Assembly: GCA_036872755.1 (NCBI GenBank)
Contig: JAVHNS010000006.1
Location: 2,409,962 to 2,473,961 of the forward strand
DNA length: 64,000 bases
Reading direction: 5' to 3'
Origin: Orbilia blumenaviensis
Taxonomy: Eukaryota; Ascomycota; Orbiliomycetes; Orbiliales; Orbiliaceae
Below the pieces are notes generated by a model. That model was not told the origin of the DNA, ran no database searches, and saw only the letters and a program-made list of their open reading frames with translations. Shown here one piece after another: positions 1 to 12,610 of the stretch. Position 1 is the stretch's first letter, and every line of letters begins with the position of its first letter. The position numbers were made by a program, and so were the translations under genes.

Positions 1-537
1 ATTAAATAAAATAAATTTAATATTATCTATTAAATTTAAAAAAAATTGAAATTAAAATTAAAAATTTAAATTTTTCTTAAAAAATAATAATTTAGAAAAT
101 TTTTAAAATAAATAAAAATATAAAAAATAATTATTAAAATTAATAATATTTATTAATATAATAAATATAATTAAAAAAAAAAGAATTTTTATAATTATAA
201 TTCTAAAACAAATAAAAAAAAAAAAAAAAAACACTTTAAAATCAAAATAATAAAAAAAATAAAAATTAATATAAAAATAAAAATAAGAATTTTATTTTAA
301 ATAAAATTTTTAATTTAATTTTTATAAATCTTAATATAACTTAACACAATTACTTATATAATAAAAAATTTAAAAAATCAAAATTTAATAATTTTATTTA
401 TTATAATTATAATAAATCTAAATATATTATTAAAAATTACAAAAATTTATAATAAAATGATATATTTTAATAATGTAAAAATATTAAATTTATAAATATC
501 AACTTTTTATTATTATTTATTATAAAAAAAATTTAAA
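1..537. other. AT-rich gene-free DNA
   Basis: Almost pure A+T with homopolymer runs. No open frame, repeat end or RNA gene is recognisable. Probably RIP-mutated repeat. Confidence 0.6.
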
Positions 538-2474
538 CTAGGAGGCTGCTGCGCAGCACTCAAACCCGACTGCCACATCTTAATCATATCTAGATAATAC
601 TTTCTATAATATATTTTATAATAAAATAGAAATTAATTTATATTAGATTAATTTATGTTATTATTATAAAATAATATTAACTTATAATAAAAATAATTAA
701 GGAACAATAATTAAATAAATTTTGATTCACTTAATAAAATACTAATTATTATTTAATAACTTTATTAATAATGAGTATTTTATTTTAAATTGATTATAAC
801 AATAAATAAATTTATTATTATTATAATTATCATTTTTATTATTATAATTATTATTATTATATTATTTTTATTTTATAATTATATACTTAATAATAATTAA
901 ATAAAAATTTAAATAAACTGAAATTTAAAATTAAATTTTTAAATTTCAATAATTATATTATAATCATTAAAATAATCAAAATACTATAATTAAATTAATA
1001 ACATTATGATTTTTAAAACTTTTATAATAATAATAACAATTAATTATTTATTTATAAATTAATCTAAAAGTATTATAAAAATATTTATATAATAAATATT
1101 AAATATTTATAAATTTATAATTTAATAAATATAAATTTAATAAATATAAAAATATTAAGTTATTTATTAAAAAACTTGAACAATTATATAAAGTTTAAAT
1201 TAATATTATATAATTAATATTTATTTAATATTTAACTTTGTATTAAAAAAGTATATATAATTATTATATTAATTAATATAATATAAAATAATTAAAATAA
1301 TAATTTTTATTATTATAATTTATATAATAATTAATTAAATTATTGATATAATTAAAATAGTATTTTATATTTATTTATAATGTTAATTAAATAATAATTA
1401 ATATAGTAATTGATATTAAATTAAATATATTTAATATAGTTATTAATATAATATTTAATTGATATTAAAATTAAGATATATAATTAATATAATTATTAAT
1501 ATAATATAATAATTAAAATTATATAATAATCATTAATAATTAAATTAATAATTAAAGTAATGATAAAAAAGTTTTTAATTAATTTTATCTTTATTCAATT
1601 TATACATATATAAAAATATATATAATTAAAAAAATAAATTTAACTTAAATTCAAGGAAATAAGATTAAGTGAAATTAAATTAAATTAGATTAAATTAATA
1701 TAGATTGAATTGAATTGAATTGAATTGAATTAGATTAAATTAAATGAAATTAAATTAAATAATTAAAAATAAAAATAAAAATAAAAATAAAAATAAAAAT
1801 AAAAAAGAAAATAAAAATAAAAAAGAAAATAAAAATAAAAAAGAAAACAAAAACAAAAAAGAAAATAAAAATAAGATATATATAAATAGTTTTTGTGTGG
1901 ATCACGTGACCATTTTGCATACAAAAACTAAGAATATAATAAAAATAATATAAAAATGAAAATAAATTGAAAATAATTTTTGAATTTTGAAGTCAGATTT
2001 TGTATGTGTCACGTGACCATTTTGCATGCAAAAACTAAATTAAATTAAAATTATATTTAAAATTTAAATAAAAAAATTGTTTTATGCCTATGATTTTAGC
2101 TAAAAGTGACTTAATAAAAAAAAATAAAAAAAATATTAAAAAAGTAATTATAGATCTGTGTATTTAATCAATCCTAGATAAAAGGCTAAAGAAAATGATA
2201 TTAAAATTTTAGGAACGTAGACTTAAAGAAACAAAAATGGGAAAGACTTTTGTCAGAGTTAATTTTTTTAATTTCTTAGCAACTTTTTGCCAAGACTTGA
2301 AAATAATGCCAAGATCTGCCAAGATTGCAAAAATCCCATAGAAATTTGTATGGCAAAAATCAAAAAAAATTTTGTCTAAGTTCGCCAAAAACAACACATT
2401 TTTTGGCAGATCTCATATGGATCGCGCCTCGCGCTGGTTCAACTCTAACCCTCCTGCAATACTGCAGTCGGGCA
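538..2474 (-). mobile_element. Non-autonomous Helitron/Helentron-like element (HINE), A-long, complete, 1937 bp
   Basis: Read on the minus strand, it starts at 2474 with TGCCCGACTGC followed by AGTATTGCAGG, and ends at 538 with GCAGTCGGG, the palindrome TGCTGCGCAGCA and CCTCCTAG. The flank before the 5' T is A and the flank after CTAG is T, with no target duplication. Inside are two palindromic modules (GCATGC or GTATGC followed by GTCACGTGAC) at about 1900-2030, an (AAAAAT)n tract near 1770-1870 and a long A+T 3' half. No transposase or Rep/helicase frame is present, so it must be moved in trans. It has the same length as, and by eye the same sequence as, the copy at 16764-18700, and shows no RIP mutations. 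Confidence 0.87.
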
Positions 2475-5400
2475 TAATATATTAATTTACTTTTTAAAAA
2501 ATTAAATAATTTTAATAGTAAATTTTTAACTAAATTTTGAATTATTTAATTATTTTTAATTAATTTATAAATATTTTTAAATTTATTATTTGGAAAAAAA
2601 AATTAAATTTAAAATTATTTTAATTATTTATAATTTAATCTTTTAAAAATATTATTAATTTTAAAATAATTTAATACTTAAATTTTTCATAAAATAATAT
2701 AATAAATTTAATTATATTTTATATTATATTTAGTAAAAATTAATAAAAAAATTTTAATTAAATTAATTTTTAAAAAAAATTTATTAATCTATTAAATTTA
2801 TATATAAATTAAAAAAAAATTAATTTTAATTATAATAATATTTAATTTAAATATAAAATATTTTAAAAAAAATTTATAATAACTTATCAAATGAATTACT
2901 TTTAATTAAAAACAATAAAAATTAAATATTTTTTATTATAATATTAAAATTTTAATGGTATAATTAAAAAATAAATAAATATATTAATTTTTATAATTAT
3001 AATATTATTGTATAAAATAAATTTATTAGTATTTTTTTAAAAAAAGTTATAATTATAATTGTTTATTTAAAAAATAAATTTTTATTATAAAATTTAAATA
3101 ATAAAAAATTATTATATAAATTTGTATATGAATAATTTTTTAATTTAAATTATTTTAAGTTTTTTAATTATTTTATTTGATATTAGGTATTTAAAGAGAA
3201 AAAATATAATAAATTTGTTATATATATTAATTTATGTTTATTTATAAATTATATAAAAATAGTATTATTTTTTACAAAATTTAAAATAAAATAAAATAGT
3301 ATTCCTTAAAAAAATTAATTTGATTAGATTAATAAATTAATACAATTATTATTTAAATTGGTCAAATTAAAAAAAGTGGTGAAGTTAATTTTTTTTATGA
3401 AATTATTATTTAAATGTTTAAATTTTTGTTTGATAATATAAAATTTATAAAAATTGTTGTTAATGTTAGATTAATAAAAAAGTTTTTGAAAATTAACAAT
3501 TTGGATGATAATATTATTTTATTTGTAGTTTTTTAAATTTGATATATTTATATAAATAAGTTGTTAAATTTTAATATTATAAAAGATTATTTTATTAAAA
3601 TATTTTTTATTTTATTTTAGTAAAGGATTAATAATTACTTTAATAAAAATTATTTTTAAATAAAATTAAAATTTTGAATTTAATATTTCTTTTGTTATTA
3701 TAATTATTATTAGATAATATATTTTATTTCTATATATTTAATATTTAATATTTTTTAAAGTAGTAAAATAAGAATTAAATTTTGTTAATAATAAAATGTT
3801 ATGATTAAATATATATTAAGAAAATATTGTTTATTTTAAATATTTTTAATTTTAAAAAAGTTATTTAGAAATTAAAAAATATAAAATAAATTTTAAATTT
3901 AATAATATAATAATTAATGTTTAAAATTAATATTTTAATAAGATATATTTTGTTTTTAAGTAAAAAAAGGATAAATATAAAAAAGAAAATTTTGTTTTTA
4001 AATATTAAATATAATGTGTTTATAATATAATTAATATTTAATTTAAGAAATTTAAGTAGTTTTATAATTTGTAAGTTAATTAGGAAAATTATTGATTTTA
4101 ATTTAATTAAAAAAATTTAAAAATAAATGTTACAAGTTAATATTATTAACAATTTAGTTGTTTTAGCCAAACCTTTTCACATTATTGTAAAAAAATTTTT
4201 TAATAATTTTATTTATTTAATGTTTATAAATAGAGCATTAAAATTTAGTATATCTAATAAAATTAATTTTTATTTTAATATTATAAAAATAAATAATTAA
4301 AATATTTTTTATATTTATTATTTAATTTAAATATAAGAAAATGTTTGTTTATTAAATATTAAAATCTAATTAAAAATAAATTAGGAATACAGTTGGAAAA
4401 TTATAAATTTTATTAAATTAATAATTTTTAATTATTATATAATTAATAATTTTTTGGAATCCAACTTTTTTGATAATAATTTTAAAATTAAAAATATTTT
4501 TAAAAATAATATTTTTTATAAAAATACTATAATAATTAAATTAATTAATTAATATAAATATAATTTTAATTATTATAAATATAAATATAAATAAATAAAA
4601 TATTATTTCAAAATATTCTGGAAAATTATTAAAGAGAGTATTATTAATGATAATAATATTATTGAAATTTAATATATTAAAAAATATATAAATATTTAGA
4701 ATATTATAATTATTATTATGTATTATTATAATTATAATATTGTATATTTAGTTATGAAAATTAAATATTTAGTTTTAATTTATTATATTATTAATTATAT
4801 AATAAAAGTTTAATAATTAATTTATTATTATTTTTAAAATATTTTATTTTATATTAATAAAATGGTGGATAAGAATGAGAATATGAAAAAGATTTTTTTC
4901 TAAAATTTAATATAAAAATTATATAATAATTTAAGTATTTTTCAAAAACTTTCCAAATTAAAAATATTTTTTATTATATTAAATTAATTTGAAAAATATT
5001 GTTTAATAATTTTTAAATTAATTATTTATTAAATAATTTTTTATAAAATTCATAATATATTTAATTATTTAATAATTTCTTAAATTATAAAATGGAAGTT
5101 GAAAATTAACTTCAGTATTATTAATAATGTAAATAATAAAATAAAAAAAAAAAAAAATACGATTTATTTATGTATTACTAAAAAAATGGTTTTTAATTAA
5201 TTAGAAAATTATTAATATTATAATTATTAATTTAAAAATATAAATTTATATAATTATGAATTTATAATATTATATGTTTAATATTTTTAAAAAAAACTTT
5301 ACAAAAATATTCTTTTTAATAAAAAATATAAAAATTGTAATAAATATATTTAAAAATTATTTCCTAAAAAATTTTATAATATTTTTTATATATTTAAAGT

Positions 5401-6894
5401 TATATTATTATTTAATATAAATGATTTTAAAAAAGAAAAATAATAAGTTTTTAATTATTTTTTTAATATTATTTATTATACTATTTTATGTTTAAATAAA
5501 TTTTTTTCCTGTATAAAAATATATAATAAATAATTTTACAATTCTTCTTCAATTCTCTTATTTTTATTATTTAATATTAATTATACTACAGATATTATAC
5601 TATTCTACTAAAATTTTTTATATTATAAAAAAAACTTTAATAATATTATAATTTTCTTTTAATTAATAAAAAACTAATATTGTTTAAAAAAATATAATGA
5701 TGTTTATATTTAGAATTTAATAAAAGAATATGTTTTTAATAATAATATTTTTAATTTTTTAAAATTTTTTTTTAAAAAAAAAATAAAAAATATAAAATAT
5801 TTATTATAATTAAATAAAAAAATTAAAATAAAAAAATATTCCTAATTTTCCAAAATTAATTAAATAAAAATTTTTTTAATAATATTAAAATTGAATTTCT
5901 AATCAATTTTATAAATATTTAAATTATTATATAAAAAATAATATAAAATTTATATAACAGATATTATTAAATAATTAAATTTTTTTATATAAATTTTTAT
6001 ATTATTATAATTTATTTATTATTGGAATCAAGTTTTAATATAAGAAATATAAGATTTTTTAAATTTTAAGATAAAAATTTAAAATAATATTTTAAAAAAT
6101 AAACATTTTATTATAGAATAATTAAAAAAATTAACTTTTTTTTAAATTAGGTGTTGAGTTAATCCCAATTATCAGTCTTTTTTAAATCCAAACAATCGTT
6201 TAAATTATTGAATTGTTAATATTAAATAAAAACAATTTTAAATATTAATAATAATTGTTATAATTATGAAAAAATTTTAAAAAAATAATTGATTTATTAT
6301 ATACTTTTTTAATAAAAATAAAACTAAAAAAACTTAAATTATTAAAATTATTAAATTATTATTTATAATTATGAATAAGTTTAACTATCTTAAATTTTTA
6401 GTTTTAATTAATATGATAATTATTAATATAATTAATTTGATAATACACATTATATTTAATATATTAATACAATTATTAATTAATTAATTTAATGATTTTA
6501 GTATGAATATTATAATAATTATTTAATTTATTATAATTGTAGTAAATTTAGAAATATGAAAAATAAAAAATATATTTATAATTAATAAAATAAATATAAT
6601 TAAAATTATTATATTATTTAAAATAAATGCTATTTTTTAATAATATCAAAAATATTTAAAATTTCTTAAAAATCTACTACTTTTTTTTAATAATTAAAAA
6701 TATATATTAATTGAGTTTTATTAAAAATATTATATTATATTTTATAATTATAAAATATATTCAAAAATATTTTAATTTTTTTTAATTTTATTAATTTAAA
6801 ATAAAATTAATAAATATATTAATTTATTATAGTAGATAAAGTAATTTGAAGATTTAATTTATTATATTTTATTACAAAAATTATAATTTAAAAA
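2475..6894. other. RIP-degraded intergenic/repeat DNA, no gene
   Basis: 4.4 kb of A+T with no readable frame. From about 3100 to 4450 the remaining G/C bases are nearly all G on this strand (long stretches have no C). From about 5480 to 5660 C dominates. No element end is recognised. Confidence 0.5.
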
Positions 6895-7219
6895 CTAGAC
6901 GGCTGCTTCGCAGCACGCAAACCCGACTGACTGCTTACATACATATTTTGTCTTAATTTTCTTTTGGATCTTGTCAATCATTTTGAATTAATTTACTCAA
7001 ATTATTGTAATATATTATTTAAACAATTTTTACATAAAAAACAAGATTATTAAATATATTAAAATTTGAAAATTCTTATATAAATTTATATAAATAAAAA
7101 TTATCAAAAATTTTTAAATATATTAAAAATAATATATTTTTTTAATTAATTTTATAAAAAAATTCCATATAATTTTTATATTTGGGAGTTTAATTTTAAT
7201 TTTTTTTATTAATTAAATA
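6895..7219 (-). mobile_element. Short type-B HINE, copy a, RIP-mutated at its 5' half
   Basis: The 3' end (low coordinate) is intact: CTAG, ACGGCTGCTTCGCAGCACGC, then AACCCGACTGACTGC. The 5' end at 7214-7219 reads TAAATA where copy b (9275-9606) has CGGGCA, so it is recognisable only by alignment, in which every C has become T and every G has become A. The length is 325 bp against 332 bp for copy b. The hairpin is GCTGC-GAA-GCAGC on the element strand. No coding content. Confidence 0.75.
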
Positions 7220-8402
7220 TTTTTATTAAAAATAATAAAAAATATAATTTTAAAATATATTTTTAATTTATTATTTATAATTTTAATTAAAATTAAATTA
7301 AAATAAAAATTATATATAATTATTAATAAATTTATAATATTTATATATATAAATATTAATAATAATTTATATTACTTTAAATACGAATTTAAATTTATAA
7401 TAAAAATAAATTATATATTAAATTTAATAAACTTTTATATTAGTTAAATAAAAAAATTTTTTTTTTTTTAATAATAATATTTTTAATTATAAAAAATATA
7501 TTAATAATATATTAATTATTATTATTATTTACAATATAATTTAAATAAACAAAATTATTTATAAAAGAATTACATTTTTTTTAAAAATAATTTATAAATT
7601 TACATTAATTAACTAAAAATATATATATCTTAATTTAAATTTAGAAATAAAAAACAATATTATTAAATATAAATTTTATAAAAAATTATTAAAATATTTC
7701 AAAAAACTATACTTTTTTTAATATATTTTAATTATATAAAAAAAAATACTTTTACAAATAAATTAATAAAACTAATTATATTATCCTCTAATAAAAAAAT
7801 ATATAATAAAAAAATTAATAAATATAAAAAAATTTATTTTAATAAAAATTATTTTTTTAAAATATTATATTTTTAAATTTAAAAAAAAAATAAACCAAAC
7901 ATAATAAAACAAAAATTTTTATTTTAAAAAAATTAAAATAAAAAATTTATTTAATATATTTTTCTTATAATTTATAATTAATTTTATATAAAAAAATATT
8001 AATTTATAAAATTTATAATATTAATTTATAAAATTTATAATATAAAATTAAAAAAATTTAAATATATTTTCTAAAAAATTATAATATATTTAAAAACTTT
8101 ATTTAATCTATTTTAAAACTTTGATTAAATAAACTTTTTAATTTAAAAAATCTACTTAAAAATTTCAAAAAATTTTATATTAAAAATATAATAATATAAT
8201 TAAAAAAATTTTTAAAAAAAAAAATATAAAAAAAAAAAAATTAAAAAAAATATAATATTAAAATATAAATATAAAAATAATTTAATCTTTTTTATTTTTT
8301 ATTTTTTAAAAAAACTTTTAAAACAAATTATAATTTAATTACTACCAAATTTTTTAAAAAAAAATAAAATAAATTAAAAAAAATAAAATTTAATATATTA
8401 TA
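7220..8402. other. Heavily mutated AT-rich DNA between two HINE relics
   Basis: Nearly all remaining G/C bases are C on this strand. A 24-bp direct repeat occurs twice around 7995-8043. No frame or element end is recognised. Confidence 0.5.
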
Positions 8403-9274
8403 CTAAAAAATTATTATATAATATTTAAATCCAATTACTATATCTTAATCATATTTAATATTATAATATATTTTAATAATAAAATAAAAATTGATTCATA
8501 TTAAATTTATTATATAATAATATTAACTTATAATTTTAAAATAAAAATAATTAAAAAATAATAATTAAATAACTTTAATTAACTTAATAAATTTATAATA
8601 ATAATTTTTATTATTAAAATTATAATAATTAAATAATTATAAAATAATAATTATATAATTATTTTTATTATTATAGTTATTATAACTATTATATTATTTT
8701 ATTCTAAAATTATATAATAAATCAAAATTTAAATAAACTCAAATATACAATTAAATTTTTAAATAAAAATAATTATATTATAATCAAAATAATCAAAAAT
8801 AATATTATTAAATTAATAAAATTATAATTTTTAAAATGTTTATAATAATAATAATTATTAAATGATTAAGTATAAATTTATTTAAAATTATTATAAAAAT
8901 ATTTTTATAATAAATATTTATAGATTTACAAATATAAAAATATTATTAATTTATTTACTAAAAAACAATTATAATTAAAAATTTTAAAAAAATATATATA
9001 ATTATTATATTAATTAATATAATATATATGAAATAAAATACTAATTTTTATTATAATAATTTATACAATAATTAATTAAATTATTAATATATATTATAAT
9101 TAAGATAGTATTTTATATTTGTTTATAATATTAATTAAATAATAATTAATATAATAATTAAATAATAATTAATATAATAATTAAATAATAATTAATATAA
9201 TAATTAAATAATATTAAAAATAATAAATATAATTAATATAATTATTAATATTATTAATATAATAATAAAAATTA
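8403..9274 (-). mobile_element. Decayed A-long HINE relic, 5' part missing
   Basis: It aligns with 538-1530 at a constant offset over the 3' terminus: CTAGGAGGCTGCTGCGCAGC has become CTAAAAAATTATTATATAAT, all transitions. The downstream text (CTTAATCATAT and onwards) then follows the A-long 3' half. The match stops where the type-B copy at 9275 begins, so the 5' half of this element is absent from the window. An 18-base AT repeat expands near 9130-9210. Confidence 0.7.
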
Positions 9275-9606
9275 TTAAATAACTACTTCACAACACACAA
9301 ACCTAACTAACTATCTATAATTTTATTCTCCTTTTTTTTTTAAATTTTACTAATTATTTTGAATTAATTAATTTAAATTATTATAATACATTACTTAAAA
9401 TATAATTTTGAATTTAGATTATTGAAAATAAAACTGCTAAATATATTAAGATTTGAAAATTTTTATACAAATTTGTATAAATAAAAATTGTTGAAAATTT
9501 TTAAGTATACTAAAAACAATATATTTCTTTGATTGATTTTATAGGAAAACTCCACACAACCCTCGCACTCGGAAGTTCAATTTCAATCTTCCTTGTCAGT
9601 CGGGCA
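9275..9606 (-). mobile_element. Short type-B HINE, copy b, RIP-mutated at its 3' end
   Basis: The 5' end is intact at 9606: TGCCCGACTGACAAGG on the minus strand, followed by AGATTGAAATTGAACTTCCG. The 3' end at 9275 has lost almost every G/C: ACTACTTCACAACACAC in place of GCTGCTTCGCAGCACGC. This is the mirror image of copy a at 6895, whose 3' end is intact and 5' end is mutated. The flanks are A on the left and T beyond the A at 9606, consistent with insertion between A and T. Confidence 0.75.
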
Positions 9607-9613
9607 TTTATTA

Positions 9614-10018
9614 CTAGGAGGCTGCCGCGCAGCACTCAAACCCGACTGCCGCATCTTGATTAGAAATCAATGATATTGTGTATAATACAATTTTGTGTGT
9701 GTGTCACGTGACCATTTTCGACCTCAAAACTATATTTTTATTAATTTTTACTTTATTTTATTTTAATTGAATGTAACTTTGAAAATTTTGTGATGTCATT
9801 TTGAAGATGTGTTACGTGACTATTTTGCATGTTAAAACTAAATAAAATTAAAATAAAAATTAAATAAAAATAGTTTTGATGTCGAAAATTGTTACGTGAC
9901 CTGATTTCGCTAAAAGTGACTTAATTAAAAAAAATAAAAAAAATATAAAAATAGTAGTTAAAGATTTGTTTACTGATAAAAAATTAGATAAATAGTTAAA
10001 AAAGAGTATATTAAAATT
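9614..10018 (-). mobile_element. A-mid HINE, 5'-truncated
   Basis: The 3' terminus is intact at 9614 (CTAGGAGGCTGCCGCGCAGC then ACTCAAACCCGACTGC). The GTCACGTGACC box lies near 9706 and a second, weakened box (GTTACGTGACC) near 9890. Similarity to copy 25476-26261 continues to the ATATTAAAATT block at about 10018 and then stops. The 5' region, including the TGCCCGACTGC tip, is missing. The break coincides with the start of an LTR-like TGTAAG sequence at 10019. Confidence 0.75.
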
Positions 10019-10150
10019 TGTAAGAAATCGTATATACTAGTCAAGATATCAAGGTAATACATAAATGTTATAAAGTAAGAAAATACTAGTGTATATATAA
10101 ATTAATACTTAAATTATTATTTGATTTCTAAATATATAATAGCGAATACA
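10019..10150 (+). repeat. Possible LTR (TG...CA), Copia-like, single copy
   Basis: This 132-bp segment begins TGTAAGAAATCG and ends GCGAATACA. It is followed directly by GTGGTTTAAA, which could be a mutated tRNA-Met primer-binding site (TGGT...). It cuts the HINE at 9614 abruptly. TATATACTAGT and ACTAGTGTATATA form an inverted pair within it. No partner LTR was found in the window, so the call rests on the TG/CA ends, the PBS-like start and resemblance of the first bases to 14688 and 42333. Confidence 0.35.
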
Positions 10151-10623
10151 GTGGTTTAAATAAATAAATAATAAAGAAAATAATAAAGTAAATTAAATAA
10201 AAAATAAAATAATAAAATAAATATATAAAAATTTAATATTAAATTAAATAAAAAATAAATTTAAATTAAACATTTAAATATATAAAATATTAAACTAAAT
10301 AAAAGATAAATCTAAATTAAATATTTAAATATATAAAATATTAAATTAAACAAAAATTATTTCTTAATAATTTTAAAATTTATATAAAATAAAAATTTAA
10401 ATAAATTTTTTATTATATATACTAAAATAATATTATTAATTTAAATTTATAAATTTTAAAATTTAAATCTAGATATTTTCTTATTTTAAATCTACAATTT
10501 ATGTTATATTATATGATTTTTTTTTTAATTATAATATTGCCTAAATATTTTTTATAATCATTTTAAGGGCTTCTTTAACTAATTAGATTTTTACTTAAAG
10601 TTTATTATACTAAAAAAGTTTTG
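10151..10623. other. AT-rich DNA with a tandem repeat
   Basis: It holds the 51-bp tandem repeat listed separately and otherwise mutated AT-rich DNA. G/C content rises towards 10560. Confidence 0.5.
10221..10351. repeat. 51-bp tandem repeat, about 2.6 copies
   Basis: Units start at 10221, 10272 and 10323 and share ATTTAAATATATAAAATATT. Differences between units are mainly C/T and G/A. Confidence 0.8.
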
Positions 10624-10800
10624 TTATATAATCTCCTTCTTTAGCATTAATATTCCGTCAATACTCTGATCTGATGTTTAGGACAGTAGTAGGTTCCTTG
10701 TTGCGACAGTATCACTTACTGATTTTAAATAACATAAATCTTTGATAGTTGCTTTTATGAAGGGTTTTTTTGAGTGATTATATCTGTGGGTTTCTGATTT
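10624..10800 (-). pseudogene. Unrecognised decayed coding fragment
   Basis: On the minus strand a 59-codon stretch reads with protein-like composition and only one internal stop. It includes KPFIKATIKDLCYLK, then SVSDTVATRNLLLS, a TAA, and TSDQSIDGILMLKKEII before a terminal TAA. The internal TAA would be a CAA before C-to-T mutation. It sits in a G/C-richer island (about 10560-10800) unlike its surroundings. I do not recognise the family; a transposon-encoded protein is most likely given the context. The plus strand in the same register carries several stops. Boundaries are only where the frame closes. Confidence 0.35.
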
Positions 10801-11410
10801 TTTCTAAATTTCATAATTTTAAATTTTAGATTTTTGATTTTTTTAAATTTGTTAATTTTTAGTTTTAATTACATAAAATTGATTTTTTATAATTATTTTT
10901 AAAGATTTCCCTTATTTCATTATCTTTTTTCTTTAGTTGGATATTATTGATCAGAGTTATAATTTTATTAAAAAATTAATTTGTTATGTAAATGGATTTT
11001 TTATTTTTGGTAAATTTAAATTGTTTTTTGTTTTAGGATATGGAAAAAATTTTTAAAATAGTGTTTTATTTAGTTTTGGTTAATTTAAGTTGTAGTTATA
11101 TAATTTTATAATATAGGCTGATATATCTAAGTTTTAATATTTATATATTAAGAAAATTTAATATTAAAAAAATATTTTAATTTAGGTTAGGGTATTAAAA
11201 AATATTGATTAATTTATTTAATTTTTTAAATTAATATAAAAATAAAAATATGAAATTTATTATATTAAATAAGAAAATTAAATTAATTAAAATAAAATTA
11301 ATAAAATTTATTAAATAATGTTTAAATATAAATAATATTAAATATGGATTATTAAATAAGTTTATTTTAATTTTTTTATTAAATAAAATATTAAAACTTA
11401 TAATAATAAA
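10801..11410. other. AT-rich DNA with G-biased composition
   Basis: Almost no C on this strand from about 10930 to 11400. No gene is recognised. It may be a continuation of the decayed element whose coding fragment lies at 10624-10800. Confidence 0.4.
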
Positions 11411-11676
11411 TGCCCGACTGCGTTGCAGGAGGGTTAAAGTTGAACCTCCGCGCGAGGGCGCGATCCATACTAAATCTGGCAAAAAATGTGTTGTTTTTGG
11501 CTGACTTAGAGAAAAAAATTTTTGATTTTTGCCATATAAATTTGTATGGGATTTTGCAAATCTTGGCGGGTCTTGGCATTCTTTTTAAGTCTTGGCAAAA
11601 AGTTGCTAAGAAATTTTCAAAATTGACTCTGACAAAAATCTTCACCGTTTTTGTTTTTTTGATTCTCCATCTCTAG
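11410..11676 (+). other. Open frame beginning at the HINE junction (88 codons), probably not a gene
   Basis: The start ATG consists of the flanking A, the element's first T and its G. The frame begins MPDCVAGGLKLN and runs through ARARSI, NVLFLADLEKK and FKSWQKVAKK to a stop at 11676. The same frame is open to different lengths in copies 26974, 40606, 47014, 58443 and 62565, and in 43599 with TTG in place of ATG. It closes early in the identical A-long copies (538, 16764) at CATATGAGATC. Conservation at DNA level in a mobile element explains the recurrence, and no domain is recognised. Confidence 0.2.
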
Positions 11677-12130
11677 TATTTTAATATGACTTTTTTTAAG
11701 TAATTATCTAGCTTTTCACGAGCCGCCGCATGTCTATTTTCATTTTTTCTATTTTTTTAATTTTTTTTAATTTTGTCACTTTTAGTGAAAATCAGGTCAC
11801 GTGATTATTTTTGACCTCAAAACTATTTTTATTCAATTTTTATCTATCTTTATTTAATTTTTATTTAATTTGATTTAGTTTTTGCATGCAAAATGGTCAC
11901 GTGATATACATTAAAATGACGTCACAAAATTTTTAAAATTAAATTAAATTAAAATAAAATTAAATAAAAATGAAATAAAAATAGTTTTGACGTCGAAAAT
12001 GGTCACGTGATCAGTTACAAAAGTCACATCAAAATAATATTAATTATTATATTAATTATTATATTAGTTATTATTGATTTATAATCAAGATGCGGCAGTC
12101 GGGTTTGAGTGCTGCGCAGCAGCCTCCTAG
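11411..12130 (+). mobile_element. HINE, A-mid, complete, 720 bp
   Basis: It begins TGCCCGACTGC then GTTGCAGGAGGG, and ends GCAGTCGGG, TGCTGCGCAGCA, CCTCCTAG; flanks are A and T. The first 270 bp hold the shared 5' body: a CGCG-rich hairpin near 11452, AAAAAATGTGTTGTTTTTGG, and several TTGGCA repeats (11572-11600). The second half holds three palindromic boxes: GGTCACGTGAT near 11892, GACGTC near 11928 and 11978, and GGTCACGTGATC near 12000. It has no coding capacity for mobility and little RIP. Confidence 0.85.
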
Positions 12131-12520
12131 TTTATAAATTTAAAATTTTTTTAATTTTATATTTTTTTTCATTATTAATAATAATTAATAAAAATTTTTT
12201 TTTATAATTTTGATTAATAAATACATTTTTTAATATTAAATAAAATAAATTAAGATAAAATATTAAATAAATTTTTATAAAAAAAAAAAATTTTAATTTA
12301 TATACTTATTTTTTAATAAATTTAAAAATTTAAAATAAATTTTTTAATTTATTAAATAATTTAAAATAAAAATATATTATTTTAATATTTTACATATTTA
12401 ATTAAATATAATTTTTTTTTTTATATATAAATATAAATCATTTTTATTTATTTATTTATTTTTATTAAATTTATATAATATAATTAATTTTTATTTAAAA
12501 GTTTTTTTTATAATTTTAAT

Positions 12521-12610
12521 ATTTATTAAATAAATTTTATAATTTTTTAATTTTTAATAAATTTATTAAATAAATTTTATAATTTTTTAATTTTTAATAA
12601 ATTTATTAAA
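12521..12610. repeat. 40-bp tandem repeat, 2.2 copies
   Basis: Identical units start at 12521 and 12561 with ATTTATTAAATAAATTTTAT. A partial third unit begins at 12601. Confidence 0.85.

Noticed and set aside
11391..11645. Antisense frames over the HINE 5' body (for example with KIFSKSAKNN)
   Set aside because: They are complementary shadows of the conserved 5' body and are broken in most copies.
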